A stretch of 64,000 nucleotides of DNA from Burkholderia oklahomensis C6786. GTDB taxonomy: Bacteria > Pseudomonadota > Gammaproteobacteria > Burkholderiales > Burkholderiaceae. A program made the position numbers and the translations under genes. Below are positions 39,763-47,562 of the stretch, piece after piece. Location of the stretch: assembly GCF_000959365.1 (NCBI RefSeq), contig NZ_CP009555.1, positions 1,054,001 through 1,118,000 on the forward strand, given 5' to 3'. The notes under the pieces were generated by a model, which saw only the letters and a list, made by a program, of their open reading frames with translations, was not told the origin of the DNA and searched no databases. Within the stretch, counting starts at the first letter, position 1. The number at the start of each line of letters is the position of its first letter.

Positions 39763-40286
39763 TTGGTACAGTTCCTTAATATATAAAGGCATTGGCCAGA
39801 CAATTCCTATCCGAATATTTTCCGCCAACCGAAAGCGTCTCATTCGCGGACACTTTGATACAGATCGGGCGACAGCAGGTGTCTCATCTAACAATTTCGT
39901 AATCTTTACGCAACCTTTGCCGCTTAGCGCTTAGCCCTTTCATCACAACGGTTTGCGAACATTTACAGGCACGAATGGAATGATATGAACATTTCATCTC
40001 GATAAAACGAGAGTTCGCAGCGGTTCTCGGGAAACTGTCTCAGATGTGAGTCAGCGAGAGACGGATACAATCTGTCACCCAGCCCACACAACTCACGCAA
40101 GCCATTGATTGCAAACAATTTAGCGAAATTACAAAAAGCTCGCCGAACCCAGCCGTCGTAAAAAGGTAAAAATTTCTGAACGCCCGCCGAAATCGGAAAT
40201 AAATACCCAAAATACAGGTACCGGTTCCATTAAAAATGGCAAAACAAATTATCCTTTCCCGAAGTAATTAAGTTCATCCGAAATAG

Positions 40287-40306
40287 ATTTAGGAAAATTC
40301 CTAAAT
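40287..40306. promoter_or_regulatory. inverted repeat with 9-bp arms, candidate Crp/Fnr operator
   Basis: Arms ATTTAGGAA and TTCCTAAAT flank a 2-bp AA centre. The length and symmetry suit a dimeric regulator, and the site lies 196 bp before the plus-strand crp start. The binding protein is not known. Confidence 0.45.
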
Positions 40307-40439
40307 GTCAAAATTTGTGAAACGCGCATCGGATGCAAACGTCAAAAAATCCGACGTGATAATCTGTAATTGCATTTTCAACGTCAAGCTGAATTAACAA
40401 ATAAAAATCGTACCTGTCTAGCCAGGCAGGCTCGATTGC

Positions 40440-40489
40440 GCGCAGAGCCTGGCCAGGCTCTGCGCCGTTGCTCCGGATCCCCGATCCGG
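40440..40489 (+). promoter_or_regulatory. double hairpin in the leader of the plus-strand crp gene
   Basis: A perfect 26-bp palindrome (arms GCGCAGAGCCTGG / CCAGGCTCTGCGC, 40440-40465) is followed by CCGGATC-CCC-GATCCGG (40473-40489). The ribosome site AAGGA begins 1 base after the second hairpin, and the start is GTG. The layout suggests control of translation or mRNA stability; the palindrome could also bind protein. Confidence 0.55.
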
Positions 40490-40501
40490 AAAGGACAAGC
40501 C

Positions 40502-41296
40502 GTGACCTACCGCGAATTCAAAGAGCCGGCGACGAGGGCCGGCGGCATCATCGAGCTGCCGCACCGCACCGACGCCAACCGCTTCCTCGCATCGCTCGGC
40601 GTCGCCGAGCGCGCGACGCTCGCGAGCCACCTGCAGCTCGTGCACGTGAAGTCCGGCCAGGTGCTGTGCGAACCGGGCATGCCGCTCGAACACGTCTATC
40701 TGCCCGTCACGACCGTCATCTCGATCCAGTACGCATCGTCCGACGGCATGACGCTCGAGATCGCGGAGATCGGCAACGAAGGGATCGTGAGCCCGCAGCT
40801 CGTCGGCAGCGACGGCGCGATTCCGTGCCGCGTGATCACGTGCCGCGACGGCTTCTCGTATCGGCTCAACGCGCGCGTGCTGTCGAATCTGCTCGAGGAA
40901 TCGATGCAGATGCGCCAGGCGGTGTTTCGCTGCACGCACCTGCTGATGGCGCAGGCGAAGCAGATCTCGTTCTGCAGCCGGCATCACGTGCTGAAGAACC
41001 AGCTGTGCCGCTGGTTCCTGCTCGCGTACGACCGCTCGCGAAGCGTCGAAATCCAGGTCACGCACAGCATGCTCGCGCAGATGCTCGGCGTGCGCCGCGA
41101 GACCGTCACCGACGCGGCCGGCGACATCCAGAAGACGGGGCTGATCCGCCAGTACCGCAGCTCGATCATCCTCGTCGATCTCCCTGGGCTCGAAGCGCAA
41201 TCGTGCGGATGCGACAAGATCATTCGCGAAGAGATGAAGAAGATCTTGTCCGCGCCGACGAGCGCGTCCGGCGCGCTCACCGAATTGCGCAGCTAG
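40502..41296 (+). CDS. Crp/Fnr family transcriptional regulator (EPS locus, plus strand)
   Basis: A 264-residue paralogue of the divergent crp gene. The beta-roll region shows SGQVLCEPGMPLEHVYLPVT and LEIAEIGNEGIVSPQLVG. The helix-turn-helix is THSMLAQMLGVRRETVTDAA. A Cys-containing tail (SCGCDKIIREEM) resembles the ACECYG segment of the other copy. The start is GTG with AAGGA 6 bases upstream. It lies 222 bp before the carrier-protein operon and may be cotranscribed with it. Ligand unknown; cyclic-di-GMP is a reasoned guess from the family and the locus. Confidence 0.87.
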   Translation: MTYREFKEPATRAGGIIELPHRTDANRFLASLGVAERATLASHLQLVHVKSGQVLCEPGMPLEHVYLPVTTVISIQYASSDGMTLEIAEIGNEGIVSPQLVGSDGAIPCRVITCRDGFSYRLNARVLSNLLEESMQMRQAVFRCTHLLMAQAKQISFCSRHHVLKNQLCRWFLLAYDRSRSVEIQVTHSMLAQMLGVRRETVTDAAGDIQKTGLIRQYRSSIILVDLPGLEAQSCGCDKIIREEMKKILSAPTSASGALTELRS

Positions 41297-41518
41297 CCCG
41301 CTCCGCGCCGCTCGCTCGCGGCGGCGCGCGCTTCGCACGACACCGGCGCCGCACGCGCGGCGCACGCCTCCCGTCTTCGGCGCGACGCCCGACACCGTCG
41401 GTTAGGTGCCGAACAGAACCGCCGCATGCCCGATGGTCTACTACCCGGCATACGCCACGCGGGCGTCATATGTCTTGCCCGCAGATACGGGGACCCTCAT
41501 CCAAGCCGGAGCCGCCAG

Positions 41519-41770
41519 ATGAAAAACGAATTGAGAACAATCATCAAGGACGTCGCACATCTCGAAGCGTCGATCGACCATATCGCGGACAGCGACGACC
41601 TTTACGAAGCGGGCCTGTCTTCGCTGAACACGATTCAGCTGATGCTCGCCATCGAGAAGCGCTTCAACATCGAGATTCCGGACGAAATGCTGAACCGCCA
41701 GCTGTTCCAGAGCATCGATTCGCTTGCCGGCGCCGTCACGCATCTGCAGCGTGCCGCGCAATCCGCATGA
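41519..41770 (+). CDS. stand-alone acyl/aminoacyl carrier protein
   Basis: An 83-residue carrier protein. The phosphopantetheine site is YEAGLSSLNTIQLM, with Ser35 expected to carry the arm (SSL in place of the classical DSL). The helix-2 and helix-3 pattern (LAIEKRFNIEIPDEML) matches the ACP fold. Its stop overlaps the next start (ATGA), so it is coupled to the flavoenzyme. Next to a SerRS-like ligase it is most likely an aminoacyl carrier, not the fatty-acid ACP. Confidence 0.85.
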   Translation: MKNELRTIIKDVAHLEASIDHIADSDDLYEAGLSSLNTIQLMLAIEKRFNIEIPDEMLNRQLFQSIDSLAGAVTHLQRAAQSA

Positions 41771-42990
41771 AGCGCTTCGACGCCGAAACCGGCAACGCAC
41801 GCGTCGCTGCCGTCGCATCCCTGCTCGCCGACGATCACGCGTTGAACGAAGCCGCGCGCCGCGTCGCGCAAGTCGCCGCGCGCTTCGCCGACGCAGTCGA
41901 TCGCGACGCGCGCTTTCCGACCGAAGCGATCGACGCAATGCGCGAAGAGCGCCTGCTCGGCGCGCTCGTACCGGTCGAACTGGGCGGCCGCGGCGCATCG
42001 CTTGCGGCCGTCGCCGGCGCGTGCCGGATCATCGGCCAGGCCTGCTCGTCGGCCGCGATGATCTACGCGATGCATCAGACGCAAGTCGCGAGCATCGTCG
42101 ATCACGCGCTGTCGAGCGACTGGCATCGCCGCTTCGTCGAACAGCTCGCCGAGCGCGAATGGCTGCTCGCGTCCGCGACATCCGAAGAAGAAGTCGGCGG
42201 CAATCTGCGCAACAGCCGCTGCGCGATCGAAGCCGAAGGCGGCACGTTCACGCTCGCGAAGCTCGCGCCGACGATCTCGTACGGCGCGCAGGCGGATGCG
42301 ATCCTCGTGACCGCGCGGCGCGATCGCGACGCGCCCGCCGCCGAGCAAGTGCTCGTCACGCTGCTGAAGGAAAACGCGACGCTCACGCGGCGCAGCGGCT
42401 GGGACACGTTCGGCATGCGCGGCACCTGCAGCGACGGCTTCGCGCTCGACGCGCGCGGCCACTGCGAGCAGATCTTCCCCGTGCCGTTCGCGCAAGTCGC
42501 CGAGCGAACCATGGTGCCGACGTCGCACATCCTGTGGGCGGCCGTGTGGACCGGCATCGCGAACGACGCATTCCTGCGCGCGCACCAGTTCTTCCGCGCG
42601 CAGATGCAGAAGCAAGGCGGCGCGCTGCCGCCGTCCGGCCGCCGGATCGCCGACGCGCTCGCGCTGCTGCAGGCGATGCAGGCGCGCATCGACGGCGCGC
42701 TGCGCCTGCATGAGCACAGCGCCGCCCGCTCGTGGTCCGCGTCGATGGCGCAGGCGGCCGAGATCAACACGCTGAAGACCTACGTGTCGACGACCGCGCT
42801 CGACGTGGTCAAGCACGCGACGATGATCTGCGGGATGGCGTCGTACAAGAACGGCACGCCGTACACGCTCGGCCGCCACATCCGCGACCTGCATTCGGCG
42901 CCGCTCATGATCAGCAACGACCGCATCGAAGCCAACACGGCCAACCTGCTGCTCGCGTTGCGTCCGTCAACGCTGGAGAGAGAGATTTGA
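41767..42990 (+). CDS. acyl-CoA dehydrogenase family protein acting in the carrier-protein operon
   Basis: A 407-residue flavoprotein with the acyl-CoA dehydrogenase fold (FPTEAIDAMREERLLGALVP; SATSEEEVGGNLRNSRC; SGWDTFGMRGTCSDGFAL). The usual middle-domain TEP-type motif is altered to SEEEVGGN, and the C-terminal region lacks the standard YEGT motif, so a substrate other than acyl-CoA is likely. Coupled by 4 bp to the carrier-protein gene and 5 bp before the ligase gene, it may oxidise a group held on the carrier protein. Confidence 0.83.
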   Translation: MKRFDAETGNARVAAVASLLADDHALNEAARRVAQVAARFADAVDRDARFPTEAIDAMREERLLGALVPVELGGRGASLAAVAGACRIIGQACSSAAMIYAMHQTQVASIVDHALSSDWHRRFVEQLAEREWLLASATSEEEVGGNLRNSRCAIEAEGGTFTLAKLAPTISYGAQADAILVTARRDRDAPAAEQVLVTLLKENATLTRRSGWDTFGMRGTCSDGFALDARGHCEQIFPVPFAQVAERTMVPTSHILWAAVWTGIANDAFLRAHQFFRAQMQKQGGALPPSGRRIADALALLQAMQARIDGALRLHEHSAARSWSASMAQAAEINTLKTYVSTTALDVVKHATMICGMASYKNGTPYTLGRHIRDLHSAPLMISNDRIEANTANLLLALRPSTLEREI

Positions 42991-42995
42991 ACGAC

Positions 42996-43961
42996 ATGAC
43001 CAATCCTTCCGCGCGCGCGGCCGAGACGGCTCAGGCGCCCATCGATCGCGACGGCGTGAACGCGCTGCGCGACGAGTTCGTCGAAGCGGGGCTGCTGATC
43101 TCGACGGGCATCCAGGGCCTCTTCGGCCGCAGCGAGAAGTTCGAGCGCGTCGTCGACGCGCTCGACGCCTACGTCACGCGCCTCGGCGCCGACCAGCACG
43201 CGGAAGTGCTGCGCTTTCCGCCCGCGATGAGCCGCCCCGAGTTCGAGCGCAGCGAATATCTGAAGAGCTTCCCGCAGCTCGCGGGCACCGTGCACAGCTT
43301 CTGCGGCGGCGAGCACGATCATCAGCGCGTGCTGCAATGCCTCGATCGCGGCGAAGACTGGACCGAAAGCCAGAAGCCGACCTACGTCGTGATGACGCCC
43401 GCCGCGTGCTATCCGGTCTATCCCGTCATCGCGCAGCGCGGCGCGCTGCCCGCCGGCGGCCGGATCGTCGACGCGTTCTCGTACTGCTTCCGTCACGAAC
43501 CGTCGCTCGATCCGACGCGCATGCAATTGTTCCGGATGCGCGAATACATCCGCATCGGCACGCCCGAACAGATTCTCGCGTTCCGCCAGGACTGGATCGA
43601 GCGCGGCACGCGGATGATCGAAGCGCTGCGGCTGCCGAACAGCATCGACCTCGCGAACGATCCGTTCTTCGGCCGCGGCGGCAAGATCGTCGCGAGCAGC
43701 CAGCGCGACCAGAACCTGAAGTTCGAACTCCTGATTCCGATCGAATACGACGGACGCCTGACCGCGTGCCTGAGCTTCAACTACCACATGGACCACTTCG
43801 GCCTGCTGTGGGGCATCAAGACGGCCGACGCCGAGGTCGCGCACACGGGCTGCGTCGGCTTCGGCCTCGAGCGCCTGACGCTCGGCCTCTTCAGGCATCA
43901 CGGCCTCGATCTCGACGCATGGCCGCAGGCGGTACGCGACGTTCTGTGGGGACATCGATGA
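42996..43961 (+). CDS. amino acid:[carrier protein] ligase, class II aaRS-like
   Basis: A 321-residue homologue of the catalytic core of atypical archaeal seryl-tRNA synthetase, without a tRNA-binding arm. It should activate an amino acid with ATP and load it onto the carrier protein. Motif 2-like (FSYCFRHEPS) and motif 3 (GFGLERLTLGLF) are present. Cys138 (TPAACYPVYP), Glu183 (FRMREYIRIG) and Cys286 (HTGCVGFG) occupy the positions of the zinc ligands in the characterised Bradyrhizobium enzyme (recalled). Known family members prefer glycine or alanine. ATG 42996 was chosen, with GGAGAGAG 14-22 bases upstream. The stop overlaps the DUF1839 start. Confidence 0.87.
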   Translation: MTNPSARAAETAQAPIDRDGVNALRDEFVEAGLLISTGIQGLFGRSEKFERVVDALDAYVTRLGADQHAEVLRFPPAMSRPEFERSEYLKSFPQLAGTVHSFCGGEHDHQRVLQCLDRGEDWTESQKPTYVVMTPAACYPVYPVIAQRGALPAGGRIVDAFSYCFRHEPSLDPTRMQLFRMREYIRIGTPEQILAFRQDWIERGTRMIEALRLPNSIDLANDPFFGRGGKIVASSQRDQNLKFELLIPIEYDGRLTACLSFNYHMDHFGLLWGIKTADAEVAHTGCVGFGLERLTLGLFRHHGLDLDAWPQAVRDVLWGHR

Positions 43962-45046
43962 GCAGCATCCTGCTCGACGCGCCGGCGAACGGCGCGTCGC
44001 TCGAAGAAATCTTCACCGACATCCGGCATCGCGTGCGGCACTACCGGCCGCATGCGCTGCACGGGCCGCAGATGGTCTGGAAGCAGACCAACTGCTACGT
44101 CGATCTGTGGATCGAGGTGCTCGGCTGGTGGGGGCTCAATCCGTATGCGGCGCTGCCGTTTACGATCACGCTCGACTTCGAGGGCGACCAGTTCTCGTTC
44201 TTCAAGTTTCCGTTCGAGGATCTCGAGACGCTGTACGGAATCGTCGTGCAGGAGCATGCGATCTTCGAGCCGGTCGACGTGCACGTCGAGAACCAGGTCG
44301 CGCGCGGCCATCTGATGCTCGTCGAAGTCGACGCGTGGTATCTGCCGGATACGCGCGGCAACAGCTATCAGACCGAGCACACGAAGACGACGATCGGCAT
44401 CGACGCGATCGACCGCGAGCGGCGCCGCGTCGGCTACTTCCACAACAGCGGCTACTACCTCGCGGAAGGCATCGACTACGACGGCCTGTTCGGCAAGCAC
44501 GCGCCGTCGCAGCTCGTGCCGTACGTCGAATGCGCGAAGCGCCGGTTCAAGCCGCTAGAGGAACGCGAGCTGTGCGAAGCGTCGCTCGCGCTTCTGACGC
44601 GCCATCTGAAGCGGCGGCCGACGTCGAATCCGATCGCGGCGTTCCGCCAGCAGCTCGCGCGCGACGCGAAGACGATCGCGTCGCAGCCGATCTCGTACTT
44701 CCACGCGTATTCGTTCAACACGCTGCGGCAGCTCGGCGCGAACTTCGAGCTGTTCGGCCGCTATCTGCGCTGGCTCGAGGCGAGCGGCTGCAGCGGGCCG
44801 TTCGACGCGCTCGTCGCCGCGTGCGACACGATCGCGTCGGAATCGATGGTGCTCGAATTCCGTCTCGCGCGCGCGAGCGCGCGCGGCAAGGAGGAGCGCG
44901 GCGAAAGCAGTCTCGACATTCTCGAGCGCGCGTATGCGTCGCTCGTCGACGGCGTCGCGCGAATCGCGCCGCCCGGCAAGGCCGAGTCGAATCCGCCGTT
45001 CGGCACGCGGTACGTGCCGCCGAGGCCCGTCTCCGCAGTCAGATGA
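43958..45046 (+). CDS. DUF1839 family protein
   Basis: A 362-residue protein of unknown function. Typical stretches are QTNCYVDLWIEVLGWWGLNP, FTITLDFEGDQFSFFKFPFE and EVDAWYLPDTRGNSYQTEHT. No signal peptide or membrane segment is seen, so it is likely cytoplasmic. It is coupled by 4-bp overlaps on both sides. DUF1839 genes are known to accompany aminoacyl-carrier ligase genes, so it probably uses or transfers the carrier-bound amino acid; this is inference. Confidence 0.82.
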   Translation: MSSILLDAPANGASLEEIFTDIRHRVRHYRPHALHGPQMVWKQTNCYVDLWIEVLGWWGLNPYAALPFTITLDFEGDQFSFFKFPFEDLETLYGIVVQEHAIFEPVDVHVENQVARGHLMLVEVDAWYLPDTRGNSYQTEHTKTTIGIDAIDRERRRVGYFHNSGYYLAEGIDYDGLFGKHAPSQLVPYVECAKRRFKPLEERELCEASLALLTRHLKRRPTSNPIAAFRQQLARDAKTIASQPISYFHAYSFNTLRQLGANFELFGRYLRWLEASGCSGPFDALVAACDTIASESMVLEFRLARASARGKEERGESSLDILERAYASLVDGVARIAPPGKAESNPPFGTRYVPPRPVSAVR

Positions 45047-47562
45047 AATCCGCGCCGGATCGCGTGGCGCGCAGCGCCGCCGAATGGACGTTGATCGCGA
45101 CGCCCGCTGGCGCGATCGCTCGACCGAGCGAACTCTGCGAAGCCGGCTGGTGCGCCGCTCCCGTGCCCGGCACCGTCGCGCAGGCGCTCGCCGCCGCGCG
45201 GCGCTTCGATCCCGCGCATCCGTATCCGCTCGGCGACAGCGACTACTGGTATCGGACGACCTTGCGCGGCGCGGGTCCGCGCATCGTCCGCCTGAACGGC
45301 CTCGCGACGATCGCCGAGATCTGGCTCGACGATACGCTGCTGCTCTGCTCGGACAACATGTACGTCGCGCACGACGTCGCCGTGACGCTCAGCGGCGCGA
45401 ACCGCTTCTCCGTCTGCTTCCGCTCGCTCGACCGGCATCTCGCCGCGCACCCGCCGCGCGGCCGTGCGCGCTGGCGCACGCGCCTCGTCGACACGCCCGC
45501 GCTGCGCGGCGTGCGCGCGACGCTCCTCGGCCGGATGCCCGGCTGGTTTCCGGCGATCGAGCCGATCGGGCCGTGGCGCGCCATCGAAATCGCGAATCCG
45601 GCCGGCGCGCCGACGATCCTGCGCGACACGCTGCGCGCGACGCTCGACGGCCGCGACGGCATCCTCGACGCGACACTCGAATTCGCCGCGCCGCTCGCGA
45701 ACGCGTCGCACGCGCAACTCATGTGCGGCGCGCACGCGGCGGCGCTCGAGATAACCGGCCCGCGCACCGCGCGCGCGACGCTCAGGATTCCGAATGTCAC
45801 GCCGTGGTGGCCGCACACGCACGGCGAGCCCGCGCTGTACGACGTCGGCGTCGAAATCGGCAGCGCGACGATTCCGCTCGCGAAAACCGGCTTTCGCACG
45901 CTCGCCGTCGAACGCGGCGACGATGGCCAGGGCTTCGCGCTGTCGGTCAACGGCACGCCGATCTTCGCGCGCGGCGCGTGCTGGACGAGCGCGGACCCGG
46001 TCGGCCTGCAGGCCGATCCCGCCGCATACCGCCGCGCGCTCGCGCTCGCGCGCGACGCCGGCTGCAACATGATCCGCGTCGGCGGCACGATGATCTACGA
46101 AGCCGACGCGTTCTACGCGCTGTGCGACGAACTGGGCCTGCTCGTCTGGCAGGATTTCATGCTCGCGAACTTCGACTATCCGTCGGCCGACCCGCGCTTC
46201 GCCGAGTCGCTGAAGCGCGAAGCCGAGCAGTTTCTCGATCGGCATGCCGCGCGGCCGTCGATCGCCGTGCTGTGCGGCGGCAGTGAAATCGCGCAGCAAG
46301 CGGCGATGGTCGGGCTCGCGCCCGACGAGCGCCGCACGCCCCTCACCGGGCAGCTACTCGCCGAGCTCTGCGCCGCGCATCGGCCCGATGCGATCTACGT
46401 GGCCGATTCGCCGCACGGCGGCGTATTGCCGTTCGCGCCGCGCGGAGGCGTCACGCATTACTACGGCGTCGGCGCGTATCTGCGGCCTCCCGAGGACGCG
46501 CGCCGCGCCGGCGTGCGCTTTGCGAGCGAGTGCCTCGCGTTCGCGAACGTGCCGTGCGACGCGACGCTCGCATCGATCGGCTCGCCCGCCGCGCACGAGC
46601 CGAGCTGGAAACGCGCAGTGCCGCGCGATCCAGGCGCGCCGTGGGACTTCGACGACGTGCGCGACCATTACCTGCGCACGCTGTATGGCGTCGAGCCCGC
46701 GCGTCTGCGCGGCAGCGATCCCGCACGCTATCTGACGCTGTCGCGCGCGATCGTCGCCGATCTCGTCGCCGAGACGCTGTCCGAATGGCGGCGCGTCGGT
46801 TCGTCGTGCGCGGGCGCGCTCGTCTGGCAATTCCAGGACGTGATGCCGGGCGCCGGCTGGGGCCTCGTCGACGCGCATGGCCGGCCGAAATCCGCCTGGC
46901 ATGCGTTCAGGCACGTGTGCCAGCCGCGACAGATCCTGCTGACCGACGAAGGGCTCAACGGCCTCGACGTGCACGTGCTCAACGACACGCCCGCGCCGCT
47001 CGACGCTCGCATCGAGCTCGTCGCGCTGCGTGACGGCAGGACGCCGCTCGTGCGCGTGAACCATGCGATGCGCATCGACGCCCGTGCCGGCGTATGCATG
47101 AACTCCGCCGATCTGCTCGGACGATTCTTCGACTTCACGTACGCGTATCGCTTCGGCCCGCGCGAGCACGACGTCGTGATCGCGTCGCTGTATGCGGTCG
47201 ACGGCGCGCTGCTGTCGCAGGCCTTCCACTTCCCGGAACGTACCGCGCCGACCGTGTTCGAGCGCGGCGACATCGGCCTCGAAGCGAGCGCCGCGTATCG
47301 CGACGGCCGCTGGCACGTCGACGTGCAGACGCGCACGTTCGCGCGCTACGTGCACGTCGTCGCGCCCGGCCTGCTGCCGGACCTCGACTGGTTTCATCTC
47401 GCGCCGGGTGCCGCCGCGCGAATCGAGCTCTCCGCCGACCCTCATTCCCCCGCTTCCGACGACAATCCGCCCGACGCGCCCGCAGCTCGCCCTGCGCCGC
47501 CCGCGATCGAGGTGCGCGCACTGAATTCCAACAAGACCGTTCGCCCGAGGATAGAAAATTGA
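45043..47562 (+). CDS. glycoside hydrolase family 2, beta-mannosidase-like
   Basis: An 839-residue protein with GH2 layout: an N-terminal sugar-binding domain (APVPGTVAQAL; YWYRTTLRG; RLNGLATIAEIWLDDTLL), an immunoglobulin-like domain and a TIM barrel (NGTPIFARGACWTSAD; FYALCDELGLLVWQDFMLAN). The acid/base glutamate is in LCGGSEIAQQ, where beta-mannosidases usually have NNE, and the nucleophile is probably in FASECLAFANVP. There is no signal peptide, so it should act in the cytoplasm, perhaps on a lipid-linked intermediate or as a transferase. It overlaps its neighbours by 4 bp. Confidence 0.83.
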   Translation: MKSAPDRVARSAAEWTLIATPAGAIARPSELCEAGWCAAPVPGTVAQALAAARRFDPAHPYPLGDSDYWYRTTLRGAGPRIVRLNGLATIAEIWLDDTLLLCSDNMYVAHDVAVTLSGANRFSVCFRSLDRHLAAHPPRGRARWRTRLVDTPALRGVRATLLGRMPGWFPAIEPIGPWRAIEIANPAGAPTILRDTLRATLDGRDGILDATLEFAAPLANASHAQLMCGAHAAALEITGPRTARATLRIPNVTPWWPHTHGEPALYDVGVEIGSATIPLAKTGFRTLAVERGDDGQGFALSVNGTPIFARGACWTSADPVGLQADPAAYRRALALARDAGCNMIRVGGTMIYEADAFYALCDELGLLVWQDFMLANFDYPSADPRFAESLKREAEQFLDRHAARPSIAVLCGGSEIAQQAAMVGLAPDERRTPLTGQLLAELCAAHRPDAIYVADSPHGGVLPFAPRGGVTHYYGVGAYLRPPEDARRAGVRFASECLAFANVPCDATLASIGSPAAHEPSWKRAVPRDPGAPWDFDDVRDHYLRTLYGVEPARLRGSDPARYLTLSRAIVADLVAETLSEWRRVGSSCAGALVWQFQDVMPGAGWGLVDAHGRPKSAWHAFRHVCQPRQILLTDEGLNGLDVHVLNDTPAPLDARIELVALRDGRTPLVRVNHAMRIDARAGVCMNSADLLGRFFDFTYAYRFGPREHDVVIASLYAVDGALLSQAFHFPERTAPTVFERGDIGLEASAAYRDGRWHVDVQTRTFARYVHVVAPGLLPDLDWFHLAPGAAARIELSADPHSPASDDNPPDAPAARPAPPAIEVRALNSNKTVRPRIEN

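Larger units (their letters stand above)
39575..40501. other. 927-bp AT-rich divergent regulatory region of the EPS locus
   Basis: This is the longest intergenic stretch, clearly richer in A and T than its surroundings, and has no convincing gene. It separates two divergent crp-like genes. It contains a sigma-54-type promoter on the minus strand (39746-39762) and inverted repeats CGTAA-N3-TTACG (39898-39910), CCATT-N3-AATGG (40227-40239) and a 9-bp-arm repeat at 40287-40306. Two perfect hairpins sit just before the plus-strand gene (40440-40489). Confidence 0.75.

Noticed and set aside
39589..39786. Small plus-strand open frame in the EPS control region
   Set aside because: It begins inside the 5' end of the divergent crp region, has no ribosome site and overlaps the sigma-54 promoter.
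42996..43961. Annotation as seryl-tRNA synthetase
   Set aside because: The protein is only the catalytic core, lacks the tRNA-binding coiled coil, and is coupled to a carrier-protein gene.
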